A DNA stretch of 64,000 nt from NCBI GenBank assembly GCA_964522605.1, contig CAZFWV010000002.1, positions 8,605 to 72,604 on the forward strand, given 5' to 3'. Of the stretch, positions 46,531 through 56,313 are shown one piece after another (position 1 is the stretch's first letter; each line of letters starts with the position of its first letter). This DNA is from CAVZLD01 sp964522605 (GTDB taxonomy: Bacteria > Planctomycetota > Planctomycetia > Pirellulales > Pirellulaceae). A program made the position numbers and the translations under genes. The notes under the pieces are model-generated. The model made no database searches and had not been told where the DNA came from. It worked only from the letters and a program-made list of their open reading frames with translations.

Positions 46531-49416
46531 TCACTCCGTGGCGTCCTGCGATGCCTTCGGAACACGACCCAGGGAAGGTGGAGCCCTCTCGATCAGCACG
46601 GCCCAGTCCGTTCCAGCCTCGCGAGGCGGCTTCCCCAGGGGAATTGGCGCTGCGCCGGTCACATGGACGGGAGAGCCTTCGAACTCGCCGGTTCGCGGGT
46701 TGTACCACCTCTGTTGGAAGCGCCCCGCAACGCGGGACAAGTCAAGAGCTGCTCCATCTTGTGCCTGCGGCAGATAGATTGCGTAGATCGCGCCCGGTTT
46801 GCTGAAGACTTGAGCGCCCAGGGAATAGGTCTTTTGACCGCGGTTCTGCGTTACGGAAATCGTGGGCGCCCCCGTGACCAGTTGGTCGACGGGTTCCATT
46901 TCCCAGAACGGCAACGCTTCCAAAAACCGCCGTGCATGCCCCACGTAGATCCATAGCTTCTCACGCTCAGGCGTCTTAAAACTGTCGGTTTCCAGCAGAT
47001 CGCCGAGAATGAATTCGATGTTTCCACCGGACAGGTAGGTGGGCCAAAGTTTCTCTACGCGCCAGCGATTGGCGTCGTCGACCGGTATGTACGCTTGCTC
47101 CTGGCCTGCGTCCAGCGTGAATTCATCCATTGAGATCGGCAAGGGCCGTCCGGCTTGGGCAGTGGCTTCACGAAATTGTTCCGTCAGTACATCAATTCGG
47201 TTCTGCCCAAGCTGGATCGACGTGAGGCTGAATAGCGGATCGCCGAATGTGAACTGAAGCGCTTTGAGCGGATCGCCAGCCGAGTGAACGGTGATCGGAT
47301 GGTCATACGGATCTACCGCCTTGACGTACGCGGCAAAACGACGAACTCGATCGGGACCAAGGTCGAAGCCCAGGTTGTACTCTTCGCACAGGTTCCATTC
47401 GAGCGCCAAATGATGTCCAAAGCGAGCGATCAATTCGCGGTAGTACAACTTCCGTTCCGTGCCCAACTCGCCGTCGTCCAATTCTCGTTTGTTAGGCTCT
47501 TCGGCTTCATTGAATACGAAATGAAGGAAGATCCCCTGGCGCTGAGCGTGCGCGAAAAGTGTCTCCCATTGGCGCAGCTTGCCAATGTCGTAGTGGAGGT
47601 TGTCGTTCGTCGGGCTGCCATCGGGATCGGGCTGCCCGGTCCAGGGCCAGACGTCTTTGCCGTCGCCACCGATGTTGTGTGTGAGGAAATAGATGCTGTT
47701 GACTTCGTGTTCAGCAAGATAGTTGACGGCGCCGATGATGCCGCGCCCGCTTCCATCGCCCCAATCTGGGTCGCCCGGCCGCCAATCGGCGACATGATCC
47801 TCGTACCGGTGGCTAGGGCGTGTGCGGTCGAATCCCGCGTAGGCGAGAAAGTTCTCGGGGCTGTCTGTGCCGCCGCGAATCCAGTACGGGCCGCGGACGA
47901 ATTTCAGGTAGTGTCCGCCGGCATACTCTAGCCGGCCCCACTTCAGGAAGCCAGACGCCTCTGGATCGTCGGGAGCCACATCGAGATCGCCGCAGGCTCC
48001 ATCGAAGCCAGCGGGCTGGCCCGCCGCCGGATCTAGCGAGACAGCAAGTTCCTCTCCGGTGCGGAATGACGCCTGATACGACCAGCGCCCCGCTTCGTCC
48101 GGCGAGAATCGCGCGCACCACACGTTACCCGAGCCGCCACCGCATCCATCACCGTCAAAGTAACCTGGAACGTCGTACTGCTGTCCGGACGGGCCGGTGA
48201 AAGCAACTTGCAACCGATAATCCAAAAACGGATTCGGCTGGTCATCGGTTTCCGTCGCTGCGGGCCCACGAAACCGAACTGTGACGGGATGCCAGACTCG
48301 GAGTTTTCCATCAACCACCGGGTCGAGAATCGCCTCTCCGATCATTCTGAGGAATGTGTTGTATTCGGCCGAAGTGATTTTGTCTTCTTGTTCGTCCAAC
48401 CCGAGCCGCACAAGGACCATGTTCCAGGCGGGAATGACGAACAAGTCGTTGTTGTTGTAGCCGCTGCGCGCATACGTAGTCAGTGGCGCATCGGGCCAGT
48501 GCCGCTGGCCTTCCGGCGTGATCCCGTTGGGCCACCAATGATAACCGTAGATGCCTGAACCTTTGCGGGAGCTGGCCGGCAGCGCGTTGGGAATCGAAGG
48601 AGGAACCTGCACGCAGGTGGCCTGGTCGACCCAGTCTGCGTTGATCAGTTGCCGACCATCCCAGGCGCCTCGGTTCAGAAAAAGCAAGCCGAACCGTGCC
48701 AGGTCCTCGGCAGAGATCTCGATGCCTCCTGTCCAATTCAAGACCTTGTCCGTCGAGTCCCGCTTCCAGTTGAACTGCGTAATGCCGATTGGGTCGAGGA
48801 CTCTTCGTTTCAGGTAGTCGTGCAGAGATTCTCCGGCGATTTGCGTCAACGCATACCCGTAGTGCTGAGTCGCCTCGTCCCAGTACATGTATTTCGTCCC
48901 TGGTGGAAAAAACGGCGGCAGCGGCTCGACCAGAGCATTCTGATCTCCTCGCTGCTGGTCGTCGAAGTCATAACTGCCTCCGACACCGTCGAGGCCGGAC
49001 GTCATCGTTGCGAAATCACGCAGCGTAGCGGTGGGATAAAACTCCGCTAGCGCTGGATCGAACTCTTTGGCCAGTGTGTCCAGCGAGCATCTTCCATCTT
49101 CGATCAACAACCCGTGCGCGGTGCTCGTGAATGCCTTCGTCACAGACCAAACGCCCTGCGGCTTGTCCGCTTCCGACCCCCGCCAAATGATCCGTCCGTT
49201 GCGCACGATGACCAAGCGTTTGACGCCGTCCTTGCCAGCGGCTTCACGCAAATACTCGATTGCCGCTTGCAGCTTCTCGGAGTCGACGCTCTGCAATTCG
49301 GGTGGCGTTTGCTCCCAGGTTGCACCGGGAAAGACACAGCCGTTCGCTCCCTTTACCGGACTGACCGCGGTTGCGAGAAGTAGCAGGCACAAAAGAACCA
49401 CTCTGTGAATAGCCAT
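46531..49416 (-). CDS. Beta-lactamase-like domain fused to a DUF5060-type glycosidase
   Basis: A 961-aa exported protein with a signal peptide (VVLLCLLLLATAVSPVKGA) and a good GAGGAG site upstream. Residues 35-375 are a class C beta-lactamase / penicillin-binding-protein-like serine hydrolase with SVTK at 91-94 as the S-x-x-K motif and a candidate Tyr in YWDEATQHYGYAL. From about 380 there is a DUF5060-like beta-sandwich (VTVRFRGPAATET, RWSYQASF). From about 510 a clan GH-A-like TIM barrel follows, with NSIYFLTHNIGGDG, LEWNLCEEYN (candidate acid/base Glu) and ISMDEFTLD (candidate nucleophile Glu). A C-terminal beta domain ends it. No frame break is visible, so the two enzymes are one polypeptide. 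Cleavage of an esterified or peptide-linked glycan is a guess. Confidence 0.78.
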   Translation of the reverse strand: MAIHRVVLLCLLLLATAVSPVKGANGCVFPGATWEQTPPELQSVDSEKLQAAIEYLREAAGKDGVKRLVIVRNGRIIWRGSEADKPQGVWSVTKAFTSTAHGLLIEDGRCSLDTLAKEFDPALAEFYPTATLRDFATMTSGLDGVGGSYDFDDQQRGDQNALVEPLPPFFPPGTKYMYWDEATQHYGYALTQIAGESLHDYLKRRVLDPIGITQFNWKRDSTDKVLNWTGGIEISAEDLARFGLLFLNRGAWDGRQLINADWVDQATCVQVPPSIPNALPASSRKGSGIYGYHWWPNGITPEGQRHWPDAPLTTYARSGYNNNDLFVIPAWNMVLVRLGLDEQEDKITSAEYNTFLRMIGEAILDPVVDGKLRVWHPVTVRFRGPAATETDDQPNPFLDYRLQVAFTGPSGQQYDVPGYFDGDGCGGGSGNVWCARFSPDEAGRWSYQASFRTGEELAVSLDPAAGQPAGFDGACGDLDVAPDDPEASGFLKWGRLEYAGGHYLKFVRGPYWIRGGTDSPENFLAYAGFDRTRPSHRYEDHVADWRPGDPDWGDGSGRGIIGAVNYLAEHEVNSIYFLTHNIGGDGKDVWPWTGQPDPDGSPTNDNLHYDIGKLRQWETLFAHAQRQGIFLHFVFNEAEEPNKRELDDGELGTERKLYYRELIARFGHHLALEWNLCEEYNLGFDLGPDRVRRFAAYVKAVDPYDHPITVHSAGDPLKALQFTFGDPLFSLTSIQLGQNRIDVLTEQFREATAQAGRPLPISMDEFTLDAGQEQAYIPVDDANRWRVEKLWPTYLSGGNIEFILGDLLETDSFKTPEREKLWIYVGHARRFLEALPFWEMEPVDQLVTGAPTISVTQNRGQKTYSLGAQVFSKPGAIYAIYLPQAQDGAALDLSRVAGRFQQRWYNPRTGEFEGSPVHVTGAAPIPLGKPPREAGTDWAVLIERAPPSLGRVPKASQDATE

Positions 49417-49880
49417 GTTTGCGCGATCTCCTCAGCAGCATTCCATCGCCTCGGCCGACAGCGAAGCTATGACTCATGGTGACCTTCGACAGTCTGCTGC
49501 GATTCCGAGGTCTCCGGGGCTGTCCCTTGATACGTTTACGAAGGCCGAATTTCGCCCACATGATAACACACACGGAGTCCTTAATGAGCCGTGCGGTGCT
49601 GGGACACTAGTGCTTTGTCACCACGGAGAATCAGGGTTGTTTAGCACTTGTACGACGGACTGGGGATCCGTCCATTGTCGACCGCAACGGTCGTTACTAC
49701 ATTACGGCCAGACTTCATTGCATGTGCAACTTGGTGGGATATCCCGGGACGGATTGCCAATCCGTCCTACTTTTTCTGCAACTGGTGAGACAAGCCAATG
49801 GCAATTTGCGGATGAAAGGGCGAGAATGGCGGGAGACTCGTGATGTCCGCAGTCATCTATGCGATGAGGTCCACGAATTG
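49417..49880. other. Divergent intergenic region with a palindromic repeat
   Basis: About 460 bases between divergent genes. It holds the 21-bp palindrome at 49747-49767 and a weaker related one near 49654-49673 (GACGGACTGGGGATCCGTCC). The downstream reading frame is open to 49722, through the palindrome, but the signal peptide only starts at 49881, so that part is treated as non-coding. Confidence 0.45.
49747..49767. repeat. Short palindrome of the GACGGATTGCCAATCCGTC type
   Basis: GGACGGATTG-C-CAATCCGTCC is a perfect 10-bp inverted repeat around one base, directly followed by a T-rich run (TACTTTTTC). A second, weaker GACGGA/TCCGTC pair is about 90 bases upstream. The form suggests a small dispersed intergenic repeat or a hairpin. 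Confidence 0.65.
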
Positions 49881-51902
49881 ATGAAATACCCGCTCTTCTA
49901 TCTGTGGCTTACGTTGACATGTTCGGTCTATTTGGCTCCCAGGGCATTCAGTCAGTCGGTCTCTGCCGATCGGAACTGGGCGGCGTTGCACACCGTGGAG
50001 CGGCGTGTTGTCAGTTCCCGAGATCATGAGGGAAACGTCTTTCAACTGGGCGAGCGTGTCTCCGTGCCGATTCCCGAGGGAATCGAGAATGTCCGCCAGT
50101 GGCGCGTTGCGGACGAAATGGAACGGGAAATTGGACGCGGAGAGCTGGGGGATGCCGAGAGCAATCGGGTGGAACTCGGTGATTTGCCGGTGGGCTGGTA
50201 TTGGATCGGGCTGTTCGGCGCGTCGGGAGAGGAACTTGGCTGGACGACGGCCGCCGTGCTCGCGCCTCAGTCGGTGCCAACGCCGCAGGATTCCCCGATC
50301 TGTGTCGACTCGGCGGTAGCCTGGTTTGCAGAAAACGATCCGGTCAAGCAAGAACAACTTACGCGGTTGGCAGCTTTGGCCGGTGTGAACTGGGTGCGCG
50401 ATCGGATGCGGTGGCGCGACGTACAACCGTCCGAGGGAGAACTGGTCGTCGACACCACGTATGACAGCTCGGCAACGATCCAGAATCGTCTTGGATTGAA
50501 GGTCTTGCAGGTGTACCACGACACGCCCCGTTGGGCCGTGGAGCAAGGCGGTACCACGGGCCGATTCCCCGAAGATCTGCGCCATGTCTTTCGATTTGCG
50601 AAGGCGATGGCGCAGCGTTACAAGGGACGCGTCCAAGCATGGGAACCGTGGAACGAAGCGAACGTGGCGACCTTCGGCGGTCACACGATGGACGAGATCT
50701 GTAGCTACCAGAAAGCGGCCTATCTGGGTTTCAAGGCGGGCGATGCGGAGGTGACCGTCTGCTGGAACGCCACAACGGCCGTTCCGACGGAGCGACAGAC
50801 AGACGCCTTACTGTTGAACGAGACGTGGAGCTATTTTGATACATACAACATCCATACCTACGACTGGGCCGACGAGTACGAACGTCTTTGGGCACCCGCG
50901 CGTCGAGCAGCTTGCGGCAAGCCGCTATGGATTACCGAGAGTGACCGCGGAATGAAGTCGGAACCGTCTTCGCCCACCCATGACTTCTCGGCAGTCAACC
51001 GGCGACTCAAGGCGCAGTATGTGACACAGTCTTATGTCAAGAGCCTGCACGCCGGGGCGAATCGCCACTTCCATTTCATCCTGGGACAGTACGGTGAAGG
51101 AGAGACTCAGTTTGGACTCTTGCGGCACGACATGACACCTCAGCCAGGCTATGTGGCGCTGGCTGGGCTTGGGCGGTTTTTGGCCGGGGCTCGTTGTATC
51201 GGGCGTCTGAAACCGTGGGACACGTCCGATGTCCATATCTATGGATTTCGGTCACAGCCCGATGGTGTGACGCGGGATGTCATTGTGGCTTGGACAGAGA
51301 GGAACGCGGATTGGCCTGATCGTGGCAGGGCGAAATGCGACTGGCAGCTGCCGGAAGGACTTCGGGTGGAACGGTGTTTCGATTATCTGGGTCGTGAGAT
51401 CGCAGTTGGCAATCCCGTGACGCTAACGTCGAGCCCGATCTTCCTGGTGCTGCCCGAAGGACAATGCGAGGGACTTCCATTGACACGTCAGGACGAGTCG
51501 CCTCGGCGCGTCGACGCTGCGTGCCCCGTCGTGCTGCAATGTGCCCTGCCAAGGGGGACAGCGACGAATATCGAACGGATCCCCTGGGCCTCGGAGTACG
51601 AATACGCCGTGGAAGCGGGCAGGACGTTTCGGATTCCAATCTACGTGTACAACTTCGGGAGCGAGAGAGTCCGGGGATCGGTGCGTCTGGAAACACTACC
51701 CCCCGGATGCGAGGCGCAGCCGATGGAGTGGAGTGTTGAACTGGAGCCGATGGGACGGGCTGAGTTGGCAATGGAAGTTATGATCGCGAAGGAGCTGACC
51801 TTTGAAGCAGAGGATACTTGGCTCACGTTGCGCGGCGGCTTCGAGGCGGGCATTCGGCCCGTATTGGCTTTTCGTTTGGCAGCAAAGAAAGCCGGAAGAT
51901 GA
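49881..51902 (+). CDS. Secreted clan GH-A glycoside hydrolase
   Basis: A 673-aa exported enzyme from ATG 49881 (signal YPLFYLWLTLTCSVYLAPRAF, cut after about 24). An N-terminal beta domain (30-135) precedes a TIM barrel. The acid/base is probably Glu259 in WEPWNEAN and the nucleophile Glu353 in LWITESDRG, an arrangement like GH39 and related families. The barrel has NWVRDRMRWRDVQPSEG, VLQVYHDTPRWA and YNIHTYDW on successive strands. The C-terminal 220 residues form beta-sandwiches. The sugar specificity cannot be read from the sequence. It is the first of two plus-strand genes here. Confidence 0.8.
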   Translation: MKYPLFYLWLTLTCSVYLAPRAFSQSVSADRNWAALHTVERRVVSSRDHEGNVFQLGERVSVPIPEGIENVRQWRVADEMEREIGRGELGDAESNRVELGDLPVGWYWIGLFGASGEELGWTTAAVLAPQSVPTPQDSPICVDSAVAWFAENDPVKQEQLTRLAALAGVNWVRDRMRWRDVQPSEGELVVDTTYDSSATIQNRLGLKVLQVYHDTPRWAVEQGGTTGRFPEDLRHVFRFAKAMAQRYKGRVQAWEPWNEANVATFGGHTMDEICSYQKAAYLGFKAGDAEVTVCWNATTAVPTERQTDALLLNETWSYFDTYNIHTYDWADEYERLWAPARRAACGKPLWITESDRGMKSEPSSPTHDFSAVNRRLKAQYVTQSYVKSLHAGANRHFHFILGQYGEGETQFGLLRHDMTPQPGYVALAGLGRFLAGARCIGRLKPWDTSDVHIYGFRSQPDGVTRDVIVAWTERNADWPDRGRAKCDWQLPEGLRVERCFDYLGREIAVGNPVTLTSSPIFLVLPEGQCEGLPLTRQDESPRRVDAACPVVLQCALPRGTATNIERIPWASEYEYAVEAGRTFRIPIYVYNFGSERVRGSVRLETLPPGCEAQPMEWSVELEPMGRAELAMEVMIAKELTFEAEDTWLTLRGGFEAGIRPVLAFRLAAKKAGR

Positions 51903-52108
51903 TGAGGTGTTCGCACAACTTGAAGAAGCGGGAGACCGAAGCAATCAGGCCACGCTGTCGACAACGGGCGAATGAGAGCGCAGAATGTCTCGACAGACAG
52001 CCCGGTTGAACCTACGCAAGCCCGGCATCGGCCTCAATACAATCCGTTGTACGGTGCCGCTGAGTTCACAGCGACAATACTGCATAATGTCAAGATCGAG
52101 GACTAATC

Positions 52109-53458
52109 ATGAAGGCGAAATCAAGGATCATGCGTCGCACGTTCCTCAAAGGCGCTTTGGCAGCCACAGGGACGGGCTTGGTACCGTTCAATATCCTCAA
52201 GGCCGGTGCCTCCCCGAACAGTAAACTCAACATCGCCTGCATCGGTGTGGGACAACGCGGGGCGGCAGTCGCCGCGGGCTTGGCCAGGACGGACAACATC
52301 GTCGCTCTTTGTGACGTCCATGAAACCTGGCACAGGGCAGCGATCGCCAACCAGCCGAAACTCCAGGGGATCAAGCTCTGGAAGGACTACCGTGTGATGT
52401 TCGACCAGATTGGTCCCGAGATTGACGCGGTGATGATTGCCACACCCGACCACGCCCGGTTTGCGATTGCGATGACCGCTCTCCGGCATGGCAAGCACGT
52501 CTACGCCGAGAAACCTCTCTGCCATACCATCAACGAGGTGCGTCTTCTAACCGAGGAAGCTGCGAAGAACCCGAAGCTCGTCACACAAATGGGGAATCAG
52601 GGGCACTCGAGTGAAAGCGCCGCCCAGATCAACGACTGGGTGGAAGCCGGGGCAATCGGCCAGGTTCGGGAAGTGCTCGCTTTTTCGAGGAAGAACTACT
52701 GGACCGACAAGCCCGTGATCCAAGGGAGTGTCGTTCCAGAGACGCTGGATTGGGATCTCTATCTGAATCGTGCGGAGGCGGTGCCTTTCAGCGAGAGCTA
52801 CATGAACCGAGAGTGGATCCGTTACCGGCACTTCAGCGGCTCCGTGGGTGACATGGGCGGACACACATTGGATGCGGGCTTCTACGCGCTCGGATTGATG
52901 GCTCCAACAAGCGTCCGGGCCGACGTCGAAACACCGGCGACCGCTTGGTCCATGCCGCGGGCGGGCGTCATCACTTGGGAGTTTCCCGCCCGGGGCGAGA
53001 AGCCTCCGGTCACGATGAAGTACTACCTGGGAACCGAGATCGAGTTCCCGCGACCCAAGCATCTGGATCCGGATCAGAAGATGATCGATGCCGGTTCGTT
53101 CCTGGTCGGCGAACACGGATCGATCCAGGCTGGCAGCCATAGCCAAGGCGCGAGAATCATCCCGCGGGCACTCAGAGATGCAACGCCGACCGCACCCAAA
53201 ACGGCTTTCCGTTGCCGAGCGAATGACCACTCCGCGAACTGGACGTTGGCGTGCAAGGGTGAAGACACCGCCATGTCGTCGTTTGACTACGCCGGACCGC
53301 TCTCCGAAGTCGTCGTCCTCGGAAACATTGCCCTGATTCATCCCGGCACTACGCTCCAGTGGGATGCCGAAAAGATGGAGATCACGAATCACGAGGCCGC
53401 CAACAGGAGCGTCTTCATGCGCAGGATTTCACCGCGTGATCATCTGAACTGGTATTGA
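52109..53458 (+). CDS. Tat-exported Gfo/Idh/MocA-family oxidoreductase
   Basis: A 449-aa protein. ATG 52109 is supported by GAGGA ten bases upstream. A Tat signal (RRTFLKGALAATGTG at 9-23) leads to the NAD(P)-binding loop CIGVGQRG at 44-51. The typical EKPL motif is in VYAEKPLCHTINE near residue 135, and the planctomycete-type GNQGHSSE follows. The second domain has the usual GGHTLD-type histidine segment (DMGGHTLDAGFYAL). These proteins oxidise or epimerise sugars and inositols, but no substrate is named for the exported planctomycete group. It ends the secreted-protein block before the arsenic cluster. Confidence 0.88.
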   Translation: MKAKSRIMRRTFLKGALAATGTGLVPFNILKAGASPNSKLNIACIGVGQRGAAVAAGLARTDNIVALCDVHETWHRAAIANQPKLQGIKLWKDYRVMFDQIGPEIDAVMIATPDHARFAIAMTALRHGKHVYAEKPLCHTINEVRLLTEEAAKNPKLVTQMGNQGHSSESAAQINDWVEAGAIGQVREVLAFSRKNYWTDKPVIQGSVVPETLDWDLYLNRAEAVPFSESYMNREWIRYRHFSGSVGDMGGHTLDAGFYALGLMAPTSVRADVETPATAWSMPRAGVITWEFPARGEKPPVTMKYYLGTEIEFPRPKHLDPDQKMIDAGSFLVGEHGSIQAGSHSQGARIIPRALRDATPTAPKTAFRCRANDHSANWTLACKGEDTAMSSFDYAGPLSEVVVLGNIALIHPGTTLQWDAEKMEITNHEAANRSVFMRRISPRDHLNWY

Positions 53459-53774
53459 TTGGATCCGTCTTTGAATCAGTACCGTGGATTTGCTCGGACT
53501 TCTCACCTATCAGACGCAGTACGGCAGGGCCGCCAGCCACCCTTTCCCTTACCGGAATTTGCGCCGCCCGACAAGGAACTCACCGTTAGCAGTGCGGAGC
53601 GGTAATCGCTTCACTCCAGACGCAGGATCGCCGTTGTGTCAAATGCGAGTCGTGTGGGCCAGCTGGCGGTTCGCTCTTTTGGAGATTCGGTGGGCTTGCC
53701 CTTGCGGCGAGTCTTGTGTATCGTTTCGACACTTGGCGAAATGACGATTCAACAATCCGGTCTGTTTGAGTGCG
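53459..53774. other. Intergenic region before the arsenic cluster
   Basis: About 315 bases. It contains the dispersed repeat at 53567-53599. The last 100 bases should hold the promoter of arsR. No clear operator palindrome was found here. Confidence 0.4.
53567..53599. repeat. Dispersed repeat, inverted copy of 63947-63980
   Basis: CCCGACAAGGAACTCACCGT followed by TAGCAGTGCGGAG is the inverse of the segment at 63947-63980 with about three mismatches in 33 bases. The flanks show weaker similarity. Origin unknown. Confidence 0.6.
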
Positions 53775-54143
53775 ATGCGAGAGCTTTTGGCGGCAATTAA
53801 GGCGCTGGCGGATGAGAGCCGCCTGCGGGTCGTTCGGGCATTGCAGGGGCGAGAATTGTGCCTCTGTCAAATCGTCGAACTACTTGGCCTGGCGACGTCA
53901 ACCGTGTCGCGGCATATGTCGATTCTGCACCAAGCCCGGCTTGTGGAATCTCGCAAAGAGGGTCGATGGACCTACTTCCGATTGGATGAGAACGCGCCAA
54001 AGGAGGTGGCCGCCACGTTGGAAGCTGCCATCAGTGGACTCAGTCGGGACCCGGTCGCCCGAGAGGACAACCGGCGATTAAAAGAGATCCTTCAACTCGA
54101 CCCGGAAGCGCTGTGTCGATCGCAAAGTGAGTGCAAAGGATGA
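53775..54143 (+). CDS. arsR: ArsR-family arsenite-responsive repressor
   Basis: A 122-aa winged-helix repressor of the ArsR/SmtB family that would release DNA on binding As(III). ATG 53775 is taken; a TTG three codons earlier is possible. The family metal site is ELCLCQIVELLG with Cys29 and Cys31, matching the ELCVCDL type. The recognition helix is in STVSRHMSILHQARLV at about 43-58. Its TGA overlaps the ATG of the truncated arsC by four bases (ATGA), and acr3 follows the same way, so arsR, arsC and acr3 form one translationally coupled operon. Confidence 0.9.
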   Translation: MRELLAAIKALADESRLRVVRALQGRELCLCQIVELLGLATSTVSRHMSILHQARLVESRKEGRWTYFRLDENAPKEVAATLEAAISGLSRDPVAREDNRRLKEILQLDPEALCRSQSECKG

Positions 54144-54294
54144 GGATCCTGTTTCTGTGTACCGGAAATTCCTGCTGCAGCCAGCTGGCGGAAGGGTGGG
54201 CTCGCAAGCGGAAGAGCGACCGTTTTTTTGATGCCTGCTCGGTCGGTATCGAAACACACGGCTTAAATCCCAATGAGGTGAAGGTGTACGCAAG

Positions 54295-54298
<4 letters not shown>
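54140..54298 (+). pseudogene. arsC: Arsenate reductase ArsC, truncated and active-site altered
   Basis: A 52-codon frame that overlaps arsR by four bases and acr3 by four bases. It begins like thioredoxin-type arsenate reductases of the low-molecular-weight phosphatase fold (MRILFLCTGNSC) and continues with SQLAEGWARK, then GIETHGLNPNEVKV, and stops. The family is about 130-140 aa, so the second half, with the later catalytic cysteines, is missing. The loop reads CTGNSCCSQ where family members have CTGNSCRSQ, so the anion-binding arginine is now Cys. The product cannot reduce arsenate. The retained overlaps suggest that it is still translated, perhaps only to couple acr3 to arsR. Another arsC may exist elsewhere in the genome. 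Confidence 0.85.
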
Positions 54299-55524
<1,226 letters not shown>

Positions 55525-55884
55525 AACCCATCAAGTGCTCTGGCGTCGTCGGCGAGCCGAATGATTGACGAGTGCTGAATGACGATTGTCGATTCGCGAA
55601 GTCGCAACGCATGCGGACGACGGCAGATCGACCGAATCCTGTTTCGCAATCAAAAGCGGGGCTTGATCGGATTGTATATTTGGCTAATAATGCAATCATG
55701 AGGCCGTCGATTTGGTGGTACTTGTTTCGCGTATTGCGATCCGCTCATCGCTGAGCCATGCAGGCGAGACAGATCCCTTCGCGGTCCCGTGGCCCTTTGT
55801 GGCGTCAGGCCTGAGAAGCTGGCACCTGCGAGGCGTGCGAATTTGGCTGAATTGCCAACCATTGAATGCCGATAGTGGAGATTG
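55525..55884. other. Intergenic region between acr3 and the second arsR
   Basis: About 360 bases with no gene. It contains the AT-rich palindrome at 55671-55696, which is a likely operator, and therefore probably the start of a second transcription unit. Short open frames here have no family match. Confidence 0.45.
55671..55696. promoter_or_regulatory. Candidate ArsR-type operator 1
   Basis: ATTGTATATT and AATAATGCAAT face each other across a short spacer in a 26-base AT-rich window. The imperfect dyad (ATTGyAT...ATGCAAT) resembles sites bound by ArsR/SmtB repressors. It lies about 190 bases upstream of the second arsR and shares its TGCA(A/T) core with the site at 56250. Confidence 0.35.
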
Positions 55885-56208
55885 ATGGACGCAAAGACAC
55901 AAGCCAAATACGAGGCACGAGCCAGGATCCTCAAGGCAATGGCCCATCCGGCCAGGCTGTTCATGCTCGACGAGCTTTCTCGGAACGGGGAACGCTGCGT
56001 CTGTGAATTGACGGAGATGGTCGGCACCGATATGTCGACGGTGTCCCGACACCTGTCGCAGATGAAACACGCAGGCTTGGTTGAAGATGAAAAGCGCGGC
56101 CAGATGGTCTTCTATCGGCTGCGCGTGAAATGCGCGCTGGATTTCTTCGATTGCATCGAGTCGGTGATCAAGTGCAACGCGAGAAAGCAGCAGGAATTGC
56201 TAGCTTAG
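55885..56208 (+). CDS. ArsR-family metalloregulator (second)
   Basis: A 107-aa ArsR/SmtB winged-helix protein from ATG 55885 (a TTG just before it is ignored). The ligand site is RCVCELTEMVG with Cys38 and Cys40, and the recognition helix is in STVSRHLSQMKHAGLV at about 52-67. The C-terminus has two further cysteines, in CALDFFDC, and one in IKCNARK, which might add to a metal site. It precedes the permease, arsF and arsG genes, so it probably controls a second unit distinct from that of the first arsR. Confidence 0.87.
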   Translation: MDAKTQAKYEARARILKAMAHPARLFMLDELSRNGERCVCELTEMVGTDMSTVSRHLSQMKHAGLVEDEKRGQMVFYRLRVKCALDFFDCIESVIKCNARKQQELLA

Positions 56209-56249
56209 ACGACATGAGGGCTGAGTTCCTTTTTTTTGCGGCCGAATAC

Positions 56250-56265
56250 TTGCATATTATGCCAA
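56250..56265. promoter_or_regulatory. Candidate ArsR-type operator 2
   Basis: TTGCATATTATGCCAA is a near-perfect dyad with one extra base, sitting 49 bases before the permease ATG and 42 bases after the second arsR stop. It may be an operator/promoter core. A GC-rich dyad (GCCTGCCAGGCAGG) follows at about 56268. Confidence 0.35.
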
Positions 56266-56313
56266 ATTGCCTGCCAGGCAGGGTGGGCCCGTTCGGAGAC
56301 GGAGCTTGCTGAA

